A DNA stretch of 64,000 bases from Streptomyces sp. CB00316 (GTDB lineage: Bacteria; Actinomycetota; Actinomycetes; Streptomycetales; Streptomycetaceae), in assembly GCF_001905595.1 (NCBI RefSeq), contig NZ_LIXI01000007.1, forward strand, positions 1-64,000, read 5' to 3'. Shown in pieces: positions 24,788-34,081 of the stretch (its first letter is position 1; each line of letters opens with the position of its first letter). A model generated the notes under the pieces. It saw only the letters and a list, made by a program, of their open reading frames with translations. It did no database searches and was not told the DNA's origin. A program made the translations under genes and the position numbers.

Positions 24788-26178
24788 GCCGCGTCAGCAA
24801 GCCGTACGAGATCGTCGAGCGGGCCCTGGAGCTGTCCACCACGGACGGTCTGGTGGTCATCGCCGACGAGCACTCCTCCGCAAATCTGCGCTGGGCGGGC
24901 AACGCGCTCACCACCAACGGGGTGACCCGGGGGCGGACCCTCACCGTCATCGCGACCGTCGACGGTGCGCAGGGCACGGCCTCCGGCGTCGTCTCCCGGT
25001 CCGCCGTGACCGCCGACGACCTGGAGCCGCTTGTGCGGGCCGCCGAGGCCGCCGCCCGGGGTGCGGGTCCCGCCGAGGACGCGCAGCCGCTGGTCAGCGG
25101 GGTGCCCTCGTCCCCCGACTTCACGGACGCGCCCGCCGAGACCGGCTCCGAGGTCTTCGCCGACTTCGCCCCGGCGCTCGGTGACGCCTTCGCCCGGGCC
25201 CGCTCCGGCGGCCGCGAGCTGTACGGGTTCGCCAACCACGAGCTGACCTCCACCTACCTGGGTACGTCGACGGGGCTGCGGCTCCGCCACGACCAGCCGA
25301 CGGGGACGCTGGAGCTGAACGCCAAGTCCCCGGACCGGACCCGATCCGCGTGGGCGGGCCGGTCGACGCGCGACTTCAAGGACGTCGACCCGGCGGCCCT
25401 CGACGCGGAGCTGGCGCAGCGGCTGCGCTGGGCGGAGCGGCGTATCGACCTGCCCGCCGGGCGGTACGAGACCCTGCTGCCGCCGACCGCCGTGGCGGAC
25501 CTGCTGATCTACCAGCTCTGGTCGTCCACCGCGCGGGACGCCGTGGAGGGGCGGACGGTGTTCTCCAAGCCGGGCGGGGGCACGCGGCTCGGCGAGACGC
25601 TGGCTCCGCTCCCGCTGACCCTGCGCAGCGACCCGCACGCGCCGGGCCTGGAGTCGGCGCCCTTCGTGATCGCCCACTCCTCCGGCGACAGCGCTTCCGT
25701 CTTCGACAACGGACTGCCTCTGGCCCCGACGGACTGGGTGCGGGACGGAGAGCTGGAGCGGCTGACGACGACCCGGCACACCGCGGCCCTTACCGGGCTG
25801 CCGGTCGCCCCGGCCGTCGACAACCTGGTGCTGGACGGGGGCGGTGAGCGGTCGCTGGAGGAGATGGTGGCCGCGACGACCGGGCGGGCGCTCCTGCTGA
25901 CCTGCCTCTGGTACATCCGCGAGGTGGACCCGGCGACGCTGCTGCTGACCGGGCTGACCCGGGACGGCGTCTACCTGGTGGAGGACGGCGAGGTGGTCGG
26001 CGAGGTGAACAACTTCCGGTTCAACGAGTCGCCGGTGGACCTGCTGTCGAGGGCGTCGGAGGCGGGCCGTACGGAGAAGACGCTGCCGCGCGAGTGGGGC
26101 GACTGGTTCACCCGGGCCGCGATGCCCGCGCTGCGCATCCCGGACTTCAACATGAGCTCGGTCAGCCAGGGGGTGTGA
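24784..26178 (+). CDS. tldE: TldE/PmbA family partner of TldD
   Basis: A 464-residue member of the TldD/PmbA superfamily that lacks the HExxxH zinc motif, as TldE/PmbA proteins do. It starts MSRVSKPYEIVERALELS and carries RWAGNALTTNGVTRGRTLTV and the C-terminal ARVNFRFN-like segment (GEVNNFRFNESPVDLL). It should form the heterodimeric protease with TldD. The ATG at 24784 is preceded by GGAGG inside the repeated block. There is no sign of a bacteriocin or RiPP substrate gene nearby, so a general proteolytic role is the default. Confidence 0.92.
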   Translation: MSRVSKPYEIVERALELSTTDGLVVIADEHSSANLRWAGNALTTNGVTRGRTLTVIATVDGAQGTASGVVSRSAVTADDLEPLVRAAEAAARGAGPAEDAQPLVSGVPSSPDFTDAPAETGSEVFADFAPALGDAFARARSGGRELYGFANHELTSTYLGTSTGLRLRHDQPTGTLELNAKSPDRTRSAWAGRSTRDFKDVDPAALDAELAQRLRWAERRIDLPAGRYETLLPPTAVADLLIYQLWSSTARDAVEGRTVFSKPGGGTRLGETLAPLPLTLRSDPHAPGLESAPFVIAHSSGDSASVFDNGLPLAPTDWVRDGELERLTTTRHTAALTGLPVAPAVDNLVLDGGGERSLEEMVAATTGRALLLTCLWYIREVDPATLLLTGLTRDGVYLVEDGEVVGEVNNFRFNESPVDLLSRASEAGRTEKTLPREWGDWFTRAAMPALRIPDFNMSSVSQGV

Positions 26179-26184
26179 CCCGCC

Positions 26185-26190
26185 TAGACT
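26185..26190 (+). promoter_or_regulatory. Probable -10 element of the tyrS promoter
   Basis: TAGACT lies about 40 bp before the tyrS start codon, just after the tldE stop. The -35 is weak. No T-box leader or anticodon-bearing structure fits in the short leader. Confidence 0.4.
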
Positions 26191-26230
26191 GACCCGTACA
26201 TCCCCACGAAACGCAAGGAGCACCGGAACC

Positions 26231-27502
26231 GTGACGGACATCGTCGACGAGCTGAAGTGGCGCGGGCTGTTCGCCCAGTCCACTGACGAGGACGCATTGC
26301 GCAAGGCTCTCGCGGACGGTCCCGTCACCTTCTATTGCGGCTTCGACCCGACCGCGGCGAGCCTGCACGTGGGGCACCTCGTGCAGGTCCTCACCGTGCG
26401 CCGGCTCCAGCAGGCGGGGCACCGCCCGCTCGCCCTGGTCGGCGGGGCCACCGGTCAGATCGGTGACCCGCGCCCGACCGCCGAGCGCACGCTGAACGAC
26501 CCGGAGACCATCGCGGCCTGGGTGCAGCGGCTGCGGGAGCAGATCGAGCCCTTTCTCACCTTCGAGGGCCCGAACGCGGCGACGATGGTCAACAACCTGG
26601 ACTGGACCGCGGGGATGTCCGCGATCGAGTTCCTGCGGGACATCGGCAAGCACTTCCGGGTCAACAAGATGCTCACCAAGGACTCGGTCGCGCGCCGGCT
26701 GGAGTCGCAGGAGGGCATCAGCTACACGGAGTTCAGCTACCAGCTGCTCCAGGGGATGGACTTCCTGGAGCTGTACCGCCGCTACGGCTGCGTCCTCCAG
26801 CAGGGCGGCAGCGACCAGTGGGGCAACCTCACCGCGGGCATCGACCTGATCCACCGCCTGGAGCCGGGTGCCACCGTGCACGCGCTGGCGACGCCGCTGA
26901 TGGTGAAGGCGGACGGGACCAAGTTCGGCAAGTCCGAGAGCGGCGCCGTCTGGCTGGACCCGGAGATGACCACGCCGTACGCGTTCTACCAGTTCTGGCT
27001 GAACGTGGACGACCGGGACATCTCCCGCTACATGCGCATCCTCAGCTTCAAGAGCCGTGAGGAGCTCGAGGAGCTGGAGCAGCTGACCGAGGAGCGGCCG
27101 CAGGCGCGTTCCGCGCAGCGGGCGCTGGCCGAGGAGCTGACCGCGCTGGTGCACGGCGGGGCGCAGTGCGCGGCGGTCATCGCGGCGTCGAAGGCGCTGT
27201 TCGGCCAGGGCGACCTGGCCGAGCTGGACGAGACGACGCTGAGCGCGGCCCTCTCCGAGGTGCCGCACGCCCGGGTCCGCGAGCTCGGCCCGCTGGTGGA
27301 CCTTCTGGTGGAGGTCGGTCTCGCACCGAGCAAGTCGGGTGCCCGGCGCACGGTCAAGGAGGGCGGCGCCTACGTGAACAACGTGAAGGTCGCCGACGGT
27401 GAGGTCGCGCCGGCCGCCGGGGAGCTGCTGCACGGTCGCTGGCTGGTGCTGCGCCGGGGCAAGAAGAACCTGGCGGCCGTGGAGGTAGTCCCGGCCGGCT
27501 GA
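26231..27502 (+). CDS. tyrS: Tyrosyl-tRNA synthetase
   Basis: The protein is 423 residues, the usual size of bacterial TyrRS. The class I signatures are LHVGH (His46, the HIGH motif) and KFGKS at 231-235 (the KMSKS loop); YCGFDPTAASLH and the tyrosine-pocket QGGSDQWGN are present. A C-terminal S4-like RNA-binding domain follows (GARRTVKEGGAYVNNVKV). It charges tRNA-Tyr and is essential. The GTG at 26231 has AAGGAG upstream. A strong hairpin terminator follows the gene. Confidence 0.97.
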   Translation: MTDIVDELKWRGLFAQSTDEDALRKALADGPVTFYCGFDPTAASLHVGHLVQVLTVRRLQQAGHRPLALVGGATGQIGDPRPTAERTLNDPETIAAWVQRLREQIEPFLTFEGPNAATMVNNLDWTAGMSAIEFLRDIGKHFRVNKMLTKDSVARRLESQEGISYTEFSYQLLQGMDFLELYRRYGCVLQQGGSDQWGNLTAGIDLIHRLEPGATVHALATPLMVKADGTKFGKSESGAVWLDPEMTTPYAFYQFWLNVDDRDISRYMRILSFKSREELEELEQLTEERPQARSAQRALAEELTALVHGGAQCAAVIAASKALFGQGDLAELDETTLSAALSEVPHARVRELGPLVDLLVEVGLAPSKSGARRTVKEGGAYVNNVKVADGEVAPAAGELLHGRWLVLRRGKKNLAAVEVVPAG

Positions 27503-27519
27503 GGCTCGCCGTACCGCAC

Positions 27520-27573
27520 CACAGCGCCGCGGCCGGACACGCTTTTCCTCGTGTGTCCGGCCGCGGCGCTGTG
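27520..27573. terminator. Strong terminator after tyrS
   Basis: A perfect 21-bp inverted repeat (27520-27540 and 27553-27573) with a 12-nt T-rich loop stands between converging genes. It probably terminates both. Confidence 0.9.
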
Positions 27574-27601
27574 CTTTGCTGCTGTGCTGTCCAGCCCCGG
27601 G

Positions 27602-27877
27602 TCAGGTTCTGTTCTTGTTGCCGCGGATGGACTGCCAGGCCATGTCCCCGACACCGACGACGGCCACGGCACCGATCAGCTGGAGCAGATGGCGGATCCA
27701 GTCGATGCCCTTGGTGTCCTCGACGCCGATCCAGCTGGCCACGGCGTTACCGAGGATGGAGCCGAGAATGCCGAACACGGCCGTCAGCCAGAGTGGGATG
27801 TCTTGTTTGCCCGGCAGGATCGCTCGTGCGATCACACCAAGCACCAGGCCCACGATGATTGCCCACAACCAGCTCAT
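27602..27877 (-). CDS. GlsB/YeaQ/YmgE family stress-response membrane protein
   Basis: A 91-residue protein with three hydrophobic segments in the transglycosylase-associated (GlsB/YeaQ/YmgE) pattern: MSWLWAIIVGLVLGVIARAILPGKQ, WLTAVFGILGSILGNAVASWIG and LLQLIGAVAVVGVGDMAW. The family is small, membrane-embedded and often stress-induced; the biochemical role is unknown. I chose the ATG at 27877 with GAGGAGG upstream instead of the longer frame. It is transcribed alone, convergent with tyrS. Confidence 0.9.
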   Translation of the reverse strand: MSWLWAIIVGLVLGVIARAILPGKQDIPLWLTAVFGILGSILGNAVASWIGVEDTKGIDWIRHLLQLIGAVAVVGVGDMAWQSIRGNKNRT

Positions 27878-28081
27878 TTCGCCTCCTCGTACGGCGCGGA
27901 GTGCGCTGCCGCCCAGTCTTGGGCGGCCGGCGGTCGGCCGCACTCCGGGCTGGGCCGTAAGGGTGGGGGCGTCAAGGGCGGCGGTGGGCGCGCCCCGGTC
28001 TTCGGTACACGGGGTACCCGGCGTACCGTGGATGCGGCCCGGTCCCGGAGCGTCCGGCACAGAGATCTGGTGGTGGAACAC

Positions 28082-28459
28082 ATGCTGCGGAAGAGCGACG
28101 AGGTGGAGGTCTTCCGGATCACGGAGGCCCGTCAGGGCCTGGCCGACGATGTGCGGGGCAGGCAGCGGCGCTATGTGATCTCGATGTCCGTGCGTACGGT
28201 GTCGGTGGTGCTGGCCGCGGTGCTGTGGAACGTGGAGCGGCATGTCGCGATCGTGGCGCTCGCTCTGGGAGTGCTGCTGCCGTACGTGGCGGTGGTCATC
28301 GCCAACGCGGGCCGGGAGAGCGCCCCTTCACTGCCGTCGGCGTATCTCACCGCACCGGTGCGGCCCGCCGTGGAGGCCGCTCCGACCGCCGGTCGCGCCG
28401 AGTCCGAGGGCCACGAGGGGCGGGCCGGGTGGGTGCCCCCGTCACAGGAGCACATCTGA
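28082..28459 (+). CDS. DUF3099-type membrane protein
   Basis: A 125-residue protein with the DUF3099 core (EVFRITEARQGLADDVRGRQRRYVISMSVRT in short pieces), two membrane helices (VSVVLAAVLWNV, IVALALGVLLPYVAVVIANAG) and a disordered Pro/Ala tail. It is common in actinobacteria and of unknown function. The start is uncertain: the ATG at 28082 is listed, and a GTG four codons upstream (VVEHM) is possible; neither has a strong ribosome site. Confidence 0.75.
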   Translation: MLRKSDEVEVFRITEARQGLADDVRGRQRRYVISMSVRTVSVVLAAVLWNVERHVAIVALALGVLLPYVAVVIANAGRESAPSLPSAYLTAPVRPAVEAAPTAGRAESEGHEGRAGWVPPSQEHI

Positions 28460-28667
28460 GCCCGCGCGTCCCGCGAAGCTCCGGAAAGGCTCAGATCAAT
28501 CATGACGTTCCGGTGCACCGGACCCCGGTGCCCGTGACATACTTCAGAGGCGCTCCGCATCCCCCGTCGGAGCGATGGACCGACGCCGGGCAGCTCCCCC
28601 CGTGGCTGCTCGGCGTCGCCGTTCCTCCGGCCGGGGATGCGTCGTTCAGCGTGCGGAGCACCTGACT

Positions 28668-28681
28668 TAGGCTGGGTGCCG
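28668..28681 (+). promoter_or_regulatory. -10 element of a probable leaderless gene
   Basis: TAGGCT at 28668-28673 is followed after 7 nt by the GTG start at 28681. TTCAGC at 28645-28650 is a possible -35 at 17-bp spacing. No Shine-Dalgarno sequence is present. Confidence 0.5.
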
Positions 28682-28923
28682 TGATCTTCCCCGAGACATC
28701 CGCCGAGAGCGCCGCTGGTGCCCCGATCTGTTCCGCCAAGGGCTGCCGGGCCGACGCGGTCTGGGTGCTCGCCTGGAACAACCCCAAGCTGCACACGCCC
28801 GAGCGGCGCAAGACCTGGCTGGCCTGCGACGAGCACCGGGAGCACCTGTCGCAGTTCCTGGGCGTACGAGGCTTCCTCAAGGATGTCGTGGCGCTCGCCG
28901 ACTGGGAGTCCGGGAGCCCATGA
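28681..28923 (+). CDS. Small conserved actinobacterial protein with Cys/His residues
   Basis: An 80-residue soluble protein: CSAKGCRADAVWVLAWNN, then TPERRKTWLACDEHREHLSQFL, then a C-terminal ALADWESGSP. Two Cys in the first block and Cys/His (CDEHREH) in the second could bind zinc. It is conserved in Streptomyces, with unknown function. The start is GTG at 28681, with an upstream -10 suggesting a leaderless mRNA. It is convergent with moaA; the stop codons lie only about 9 bp apart with no hairpin between. Confidence 0.8.
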   Translation: MIFPETSAESAAGAPICSAKGCRADAVWVLAWNNPKLHTPERRKTWLACDEHREHLSQFLGVRGFLKDVVALADWESGSP

Positions 28924-28932
28924 AGGGGTTGG

Positions 28933-29922
28933 TCAGCCGCCGATCGCCGACATCGGGCGGTCCGGCTGCAGGAACGACGGGTCGTCCAGTCCGGAGCCCG
29001 CCTTCTTGCCCCACATGGCGACCTTCCAGAGGCGGGCTATCTCCTCGTCCGGCGCGTCCGAGCGCAGGGCGGAGCGCAGGTCGGTCTCCTCGCGGGCGAA
29101 GAGGCAGGTGCGGATCTGTCCGTCGGCGGTGAGCCGGGTGCGGTCGCAGGCGCGGCAGAACGGGCGGGTGACCGAGGCGATCACGCCCACGCGGTGCGGG
29201 CCGCCGTCGACGGTCCAGCGCTCGGCGGGGGCGGAGCCGCGGGCTTCGTCGTCCTCGGCGGTGAGGGTGAAGCGCGTGCGCAGCGAGGCCAGGATGTCAC
29301 CGGCGGTGATCATGCCGTCGCGCTTCCAGCCGTGCTGGGCGTCCAGGGGCATCTGCTCGATGAAGCGGAGCTCGTACGCGTTGGCGACGGCCCAGGCCAG
29401 CAGCTCGGGGGCCTCGTCGTCGTTGAGTCCCGGCATCAGGACGGAGTTGACCTTCACCGGGGTGAGGCCGGCCTCACGGGCGGCTTCGAGGCCTTCCAGG
29501 ACGTCCTTGTGGCGGTCACGGCGGGTGAGGGTCTTGAAGACGTCGGGGCGCAGGGTGTCCAGCGAGACGTTGACCCGGTCGAGGCCTGCGGCCTTGAGGG
29601 CGGCGGCGGTCCGCTTGAGTCCGATGCCGTTGGTCGTGAGCGACATGCGGGGGCGCGGGGTGAGGCCGGCGCACTGCTCGACGATGGAGGCGAGGCCGGG
29701 ACGGAGCAGGGGCTCCCCGCCGGTGAAGCGGACCTCGGTGATGCCGAGGCTGGTGACCGCGATGCGGATCAGGCGCACGATCTCGTCGTCCGAGAGCAAC
29801 TCGCTCTTGCCGAGCCACTGCAGGCCCTCTTCCGGCATGCAGTAGGTGCACCGCAGATTGCACTTGTCGGTCAGTGACACGCGCAGGTCCGTGGCGACCC
29901 TGTCATAGGTGTCGATGAGCAC
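28933..29922 (-). CDS. moaA: GTP 3',8-cyclase MoaA
   Basis: A 329-residue radical SAM enzyme for the first step of molybdenum cofactor synthesis (GTP to 3',8-cyclo-7,8-dihydro-GTP). The N-terminal cluster motif is CNLRCTYC (Cys21, 25, 28). The C-terminal cluster cysteines lie in CRACDRTRLTADGQIRTC, and the chain ends in the diagnostic GG. TGGEPLLRPG binds SAM. The GTG at 29922, with GGAGGAG upstream, starts the family N-terminus. No other Moco gene is in the window and I see no Moco riboswitch. Confidence 0.95.
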   Translation of the reverse strand: MLIDTYDRVATDLRVSLTDKCNLRCTYCMPEEGLQWLGKSELLSDDEIVRLIRIAVTSLGITEVRFTGGEPLLRPGLASIVEQCAGLTPRPRMSLTTNGIGLKRTAAALKAAGLDRVNVSLDTLRPDVFKTLTRRDRHKDVLEGLEAAREAGLTPVKVNSVLMPGLNDDEAPELLAWAVANAYELRFIEQMPLDAQHGWKRDGMITAGDILASLRTRFTLTAEDDEARGSAPAERWTVDGGPHRVGVIASVTRPFCRACDRTRLTADGQIRTCLFAREETDLRSALRSDAPDEEIARLWKVAMWGKKAGSGLDDPSFLQPDRPMSAIGG

Positions 29923-30021
29923 GGTGGCTCTCCTCCCCCGGTGGTGTCGTCGGTACGGACGCTCTCCACCGAGCCTACGTGAGACCGGTGACATCGCAGG
30001 GGCCCGTTTGCCACGAGGTGC

Positions 30022-30061
30022 GGCCGGGCCGCGTCGTAGGACTCTACGACGCGGCCCGGCC
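30022..30061 (-). terminator. Terminator after the actP-like operon
   Basis: An 18-bp inverted repeat (30022-30039 and 30044-30061, 4-nt loop) about 45 bp past the symporter stop codon and upstream of moaA. It separates the two transcripts. Confidence 0.85.
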
Positions 30062-30105
30062 CAAGGGGTAGGTGATGCACCGAACGGCTCGGTGAATTCC
30101 CTCTC

Positions 30106-31749
30106 TCAGTGCGCTCCGGTGCCGGTGAGGGACTTGACCTCCAGCTCGGCGTACTTGTCGGTGTCGGGCTTCTCCTTGCCGATCACCGAGCCGAGCCAGC
30201 CGAGCAGGAAACCGAGCGGAATCGAGATCAGGCCGGGGTTCTCCAGCGGGAACCAGGCGAAGTCGACGCTCGGGAACATCGAGGTCGGCTTGGAGGAGAC
30301 GACCGGCGAGAAGAGCACCAGCAGGACGGAGGAGCTGAGCCCGCCGTAGATGGACCAGAGGGCCCCCTGGGTGGTGAACCGCTTCCAGAAGAGGCTGTAG
30401 AGGATCGTCGGCAGGTTGGCGGAGGCGGCGACCGCGAACGCGAGGGCCACCAGTCCGGCCACGTTGAGGTCGCGGGCGAGCGCGCCCAGCGCGATGGAGA
30501 CGATGCCGATGGCGACGGTGGCCCAGCGTGCGGAGCGGACCTCCTCCTTCTCGGTGGCCTTCCCCTTCCGGATCACGTTGGCGTAGATGTCGTGCGCGAA
30601 CGACGAGGAGGAGGCGAGGGTGAGTCCGGCGACGACGGCGAGGATGGTCGCGAAGGCGACGGCGGAGATCACCGCGAGGAGGATGGCGCCGCCGGTGGAT
30701 CCGGAGCCGCCGCCGATCTCCAGGGCGGCGAGTGGTGCCGCCGTGTTGCCCGCCTTGTTCGAGGCGATGATGTCGCCGGGCTTGAGGATCGCCGCGGCGC
30801 CGAACCCGAGCACGATCGTCATCAGGTAGAAGGCGCCGATGATGCCGATCGCCCAGTTCACGGACTTACGGGCGGCCTTGGCGGTGGGCACGGTGTAGAA
30901 GCGGATCAGGATGTGCGGCAGGCCCGCGGTGCCGAGGACCAGGGCGATGCCGAGGGAGATGAAGTCCAGCTTGGAGACGCCGGTGACGCCGTACTTCAGG
31001 CCGGGCTCCAGGAAGGCTGCGCCCTTGCCGCTGTTGCTGGCGGCGGTGCCGAGCAGGTCGGAGATGTTGAAGTTGAACTTCAGCAGGATCAGGAAGGTGA
31101 TGAGCAGGGTGCCCGCGATGAGCAGGACGGCCTTGACCATCTGCACCCAGGTGGTGCCCTTCATACCGCCGATGGTGACGTAAAGGATCATGAGCACGCC
31201 GACCAGGGCGACGATGACGATCTTCCCGAAGTCGCTGGTGATGCCGAGCAGCAGAGAGACGAGGACGCCGGCACCGGCCATCTGGGCCAGCAGGTAGAAG
31301 ATCGAGACGACGATGGTGGACGTACCCGCGGCGGTACGGACGGGGCGCTGGCGCATCCGGTAGGCGAGGACGTCGCCCATGGTGTAGCGGCCGGAGTTGC
31401 GCAGGGGTTCGGCGACCAGGAGCAGGGCGACGAGCCAGGCGACGAGGAAACCGATGGAGTAGAGGAAGCCGTCGTATCCGAAGAGGGCGATGGCGCCCGC
31501 GATGCCCAGGAAGGACGCCGCGGACATGTAGTCGCCGGAGACCGCGAGCCCGTTCTGGAAGCCGGTGAACTGGCGGCCGCCCGCGTAGAAGTCGGAGGCG
31601 CTCTTGGTCTGGCGGCCCGCCCACACGGTGATGAAGAGGGTCGCCACGACGAAGGCGGCGAACAGGGTGATGATCAGTGGCCGGTGTTCGCTCGCGCCTT
31701 CGGTGGCGGCGAGCTGGACGGCCGGATAGAGGGTGTGGGCGGCACTCAT
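30106..31749 (-). CDS. actP: Cation acetate symporter (ActP-like, sodium:solute symporter family)
   Basis: A 547-residue membrane protein with about 13 hydrophobic helices. It carries the SSF start (SASDFYAGGRQFTGFQNGLAVSGDYMSAASFLG), the RYTMGDVLAYRM loop and the family region LPHILIRFYTVPTAKAARKS. ActP imports acetate and other short monocarboxylates with Na+. It is co-transcribed with the upstream DUF485 gene through an ATGA overlap, the standard pairing of actP with yjcH. Substrate assignment is by family. Confidence 0.92.
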   Translation of the reverse strand: MSAAHTLYPAVQLAATEGASEHRPLIITLFAAFVVATLFITVWAGRQTKSASDFYAGGRQFTGFQNGLAVSGDYMSAASFLGIAGAIALFGYDGFLYSIGFLVAWLVALLLVAEPLRNSGRYTMGDVLAYRMRQRPVRTAAGTSTIVVSIFYLLAQMAGAGVLVSLLLGITSDFGKIVIVALVGVLMILYVTIGGMKGTTWVQMVKAVLLIAGTLLITFLILLKFNFNISDLLGTAASNSGKGAAFLEPGLKYGVTGVSKLDFISLGIALVLGTAGLPHILIRFYTVPTAKAARKSVNWAIGIIGAFYLMTIVLGFGAAAILKPGDIIASNKAGNTAAPLAALEIGGGSGSTGGAILLAVISAVAFATILAVVAGLTLASSSSFAHDIYANVIRKGKATEKEEVRSARWATVAIGIVSIALGALARDLNVAGLVALAFAVAASANLPTILYSLFWKRFTTQGALWSIYGGLSSSVLLVLFSPVVSSKPTSMFPSVDFAWFPLENPGLISIPLGFLLGWLGSVIGKEKPDTDKYAELEVKSLTGTGAH

Positions 31750-32111
31750 ACGTCGGCCTCCATACGGGACTTGATCGCTTCGGCCTTCGGGTCGAGCTTG
31801 GTGGCGGCGTGCCGGGAGTAGAGCACGGCGATGAGGAAGGTGGTGGCGAACTGGGCGAGGCCGAGGACGAGCGCCATGTTGATGTTGCCGGCGACCTTGA
31901 TGCTCATGAAGCCGCCCGCGTAGTTGCAGAGCAGGACGTAGAGCAGGTACCAGGTCACGAAGGCGACGGTGAGCGGGAAGGCGAAGGAGCGGAACGAGCG
32001 GCGCAGGTCGGCGAACTCGGCACTCGCCTGCACCGCGTTGAACGCCTCGGTGGTGGGCTGGGCCGGGCCGGTGTCAAAACGGCCCTCGGGCGGCGGTGCA
32101 TCGGTAGCCAC
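31746..32111 (-). CDS. DUF485 (YjcH-like) membrane partner of ActP
   Basis: A 121-residue protein with a disordered Pro-rich start and two membrane helices (FPLTVAFVTWYLLYVLLCNYAGG, NMALVLGLAQFATTFLIAVLYSRHA), the DUF485 pattern. The family nearly always precedes actP and probably assists or regulates the symporter. The stop overlaps the actP ATG. I chose the GTG at 32111, with GAGGAG upstream; an ATG at 32162 with GAGGCC is an alternative. Confidence 0.87.
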   Translation of the reverse strand: MATDAPPPEGRFDTGPAQPTTEAFNAVQASAEFADLRRSFRSFAFPLTVAFVTWYLLYVLLCNYAGGFMSIKVAGNINMALVLGLAQFATTFLIAVLYSRHAATKLDPKAEAIKSRMEADV

Positions 32112-32458
32112 GGAATCTCCTCGCGACGCGGGTGCGGTGGTCTGGGGGACGGTGGGTGTCATGGGGAGGCCTCGATACCGGGGGACGGTGATGTACCTCC
32201 TGGACAACGGCACGGAGGGCGCGACGAAGCGGTTCACCGGATCTTTCGCCTTCTCGGGCCCATCCCGGTGACCGGAAGCCCATCCGTCCCGGTGGCCTGA
32301 AGTCGCCCGTACGCCTTCGGCCGCACAGGTGCACTCTTCGAACTCACTTGCCCCAAATCATTGATGTGCCAGGAAGATCAGCGATAGCTTCACTCGTCAT
32401 GTACGCGACCGAACACGCCAGGTGTCCGGTCGACCGGCACGGATGATGTGGAGAACCC
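32112..32458. other. Intergenic region between DUF485-actP and the subtilase gene
   Basis: No gene is visible in these 347 bp. The right end holds a likely promoter for the subtilase gene: TTGATG at 32361-32366, 18 bp, then TAGCTT at 32385-32390. The left end serves the actP operon. The short ORFs here have no support. Confidence 0.5.
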
Positions 32459-33994
32459 ATGGCTCATCTGGCATCGAGACGGACCCGCGCGCTCGCGCTG
32501 CCCGTCGGACTCGCGCTCGTCGCCTCGCTCGGCTTCCTGCCGGCGGCGTCGGCCACGGCGGCGCCCACCGGCGCACCGGCCACCGCGACCCCGCGGACCG
32601 ACGGACCGAAGCTGAGTTACGTCGTCAACACCGGCAGCGGCCGCACCGCCGTCCAGCAGGTGAAGAAGGCCATCACACAGGCCGGCGGCACGGTCGTCAT
32701 CGCCTATGAGCAGATCGGCGTCATCGTCGCCCACTCGCAGAACCCGGCCTTCGGCGAAACGATCCGCCGGGTACGGGGCGTGCAGTCGGCGGGCGCGACC
32801 CGGACCAATCCGATCGTGCCCCAGGCCACCAAGGACGTCGGCGCCATAGCGCAGCCGCTGACCGAGGCTCAGGCGGCGGCAGCGGCCGCCCAGGCGACGG
32901 CGGAGCAGGACCCGCTGGAGCCGCTGCAGTGGTCGCTTCCCGCGATCAAGGCGGACAAGGCGCACCAGAAGTCGCTCGGCTCGAAGAATGTGACGGTCGC
33001 CGTCATCGACACGGGCGTGGACGACACCCACCCGGACCTGGCACCCAACTTCGACCGCGCCGCCTCCGCCAACTGCGTCACGGGCGCTCCGGACACCACC
33101 GCCGGCTCCTGGCGACCGGCGGCGGGCGAGAGCGACCACGGCACGCACGTGGCGGGCACCATCGCCGCGGCGAAGAACGGCTTCGGCGTGACGGGGGTGG
33201 CGCCGGGTGTGAAGGTCTCCGGCATCAAGGTCTCCACCCCGGACGGCTTCTTCTACACCGAGGCCGTCGTCTGCGGCTTCCTCTGGGCGGCCGAGCACGG
33301 CGTCGAGGTGACGAACAACAGCTACTACACCGACCCGTGGCTCTACGCCTGCAAGAACGACCCGGACCAGGGCGCCCTGGTCGAGTCCCTCACCCGGGCC
33401 GTCAAGTACGCCGAGCGCAAGGGCACGGTCAACGTCGCCGCGGCGGGCAACGCCCGCCACGACCTGTCCCGCACGATCGAGGACCGGACCAGCCCGAACG
33501 ACACCGAGCCGGTCACCCGGACGATCGACCCGCGGGTCTGCCCCGACATCCCGACCATGCTGCCGGGCGTCGTGACGGTCTCCGCCACGGGCGCCAAGGG
33601 CCTCAAGTCCTCGTACTCGAACTACGGCAAGGGCGTCATCGACGTGGCGGCCCCGGGCGGTGACTCGACGGTCTACCAGACCCCCGAGCCGCCGGCCGTC
33701 AGCGGGCTGATCCTCTCCACGCTGCCCGGCGACAGGTTCGGCTACAAGGCCGGTACGTCGATGGCGTCCCCGCACGTCGCGGGCGTCGTGGCCCTGATCA
33801 AGTCCCGGCACCCGCACGCCTCTCCGGCCGCGGTGAAGGTGCTGCTGGGCCTCCAGGCGGACGCGAAGGCGTGCGGCGAGCCGTACGACTACAACGGTGA
33901 CGGGGTCATCGACGCGGTCTGCGAGGGCGGCAAGAGCTACAACGGCTTCTACGGGGCCGGAGTGGTGGACGCACTGGACGCGGTCCGCTGGTAG
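32459..33994 (+). CDS. Secreted S8 family serine protease (subtilisin-like)
   Basis: A 511-residue exported protease. Residues 1-35 form a signal peptide (ALALPVGLALVASLGFLPAASATAAP). A propeptide follows (SYVVNTGSGRTAVQQVKKAITQAGG...), probably an inhibitor I9-like chaperone domain. The catalytic triad is Asp184 (VIDTGVDD), His227 (DHGTHVAG) and Ser434 (GTSMASPHVAG); the oxyanion Asn is in AAAGNARH. It presumably degrades extracellular protein in growth or development. It is transcribed alone from a promoter near 32361-32390 and ended by a hairpin. Confidence 0.95.
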   Translation: MAHLASRRTRALALPVGLALVASLGFLPAASATAAPTGAPATATPRTDGPKLSYVVNTGSGRTAVQQVKKAITQAGGTVVIAYEQIGVIVAHSQNPAFGETIRRVRGVQSAGATRTNPIVPQATKDVGAIAQPLTEAQAAAAAAQATAEQDPLEPLQWSLPAIKADKAHQKSLGSKNVTVAVIDTGVDDTHPDLAPNFDRAASANCVTGAPDTTAGSWRPAAGESDHGTHVAGTIAAAKNGFGVTGVAPGVKVSGIKVSTPDGFFYTEAVVCGFLWAAEHGVEVTNNSYYTDPWLYACKNDPDQGALVESLTRAVKYAERKGTVNVAAAGNARHDLSRTIEDRTSPNDTEPVTRTIDPRVCPDIPTMLPGVVTVSATGAKGLKSSYSNYGKGVIDVAAPGGDSTVYQTPEPPAVSGLILSTLPGDRFGYKAGTSMASPHVAGVVALIKSRHPHASPAAVKVLLGLQADAKACGEPYDYNGDGVIDAVCEGGKSYNGFYGAGVVDALDAVRW

Positions 33995-34031
33995 GCGGCA
34001 GGCGCGTGACACGGTAGGCACGGCCATCACG

Positions 34032-34065
34032 GCAGGGGCCCGGGGCAGCTCCCCCGGGCCCCTGC
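34032..34065. terminator. Terminator after the subtilase gene
   Basis: A perfect 14-bp inverted repeat (34032-34045 and 34052-34065) with a 6-nt loop lies between the converging subtilase and lysoplasmalogenase genes. Confidence 0.85.
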
Positions 34066-34081
34066 TCGTACGTCCGTACTC

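Noticed and set aside
29923..30105. Molybdenum-cofactor riboswitch upstream of moaA
   Set aside because: The leader is short and the visible hairpin (30022-30061) is the terminator of the actP operon; no Moco motif was seen.
30109..31821. 570-codon plus-strand frame opposite the symporter gene
   Set aside because: It is an antisense shadow of the actP-like gene with Gly/Asp/Glu-rich low-complexity translation and no start signal.
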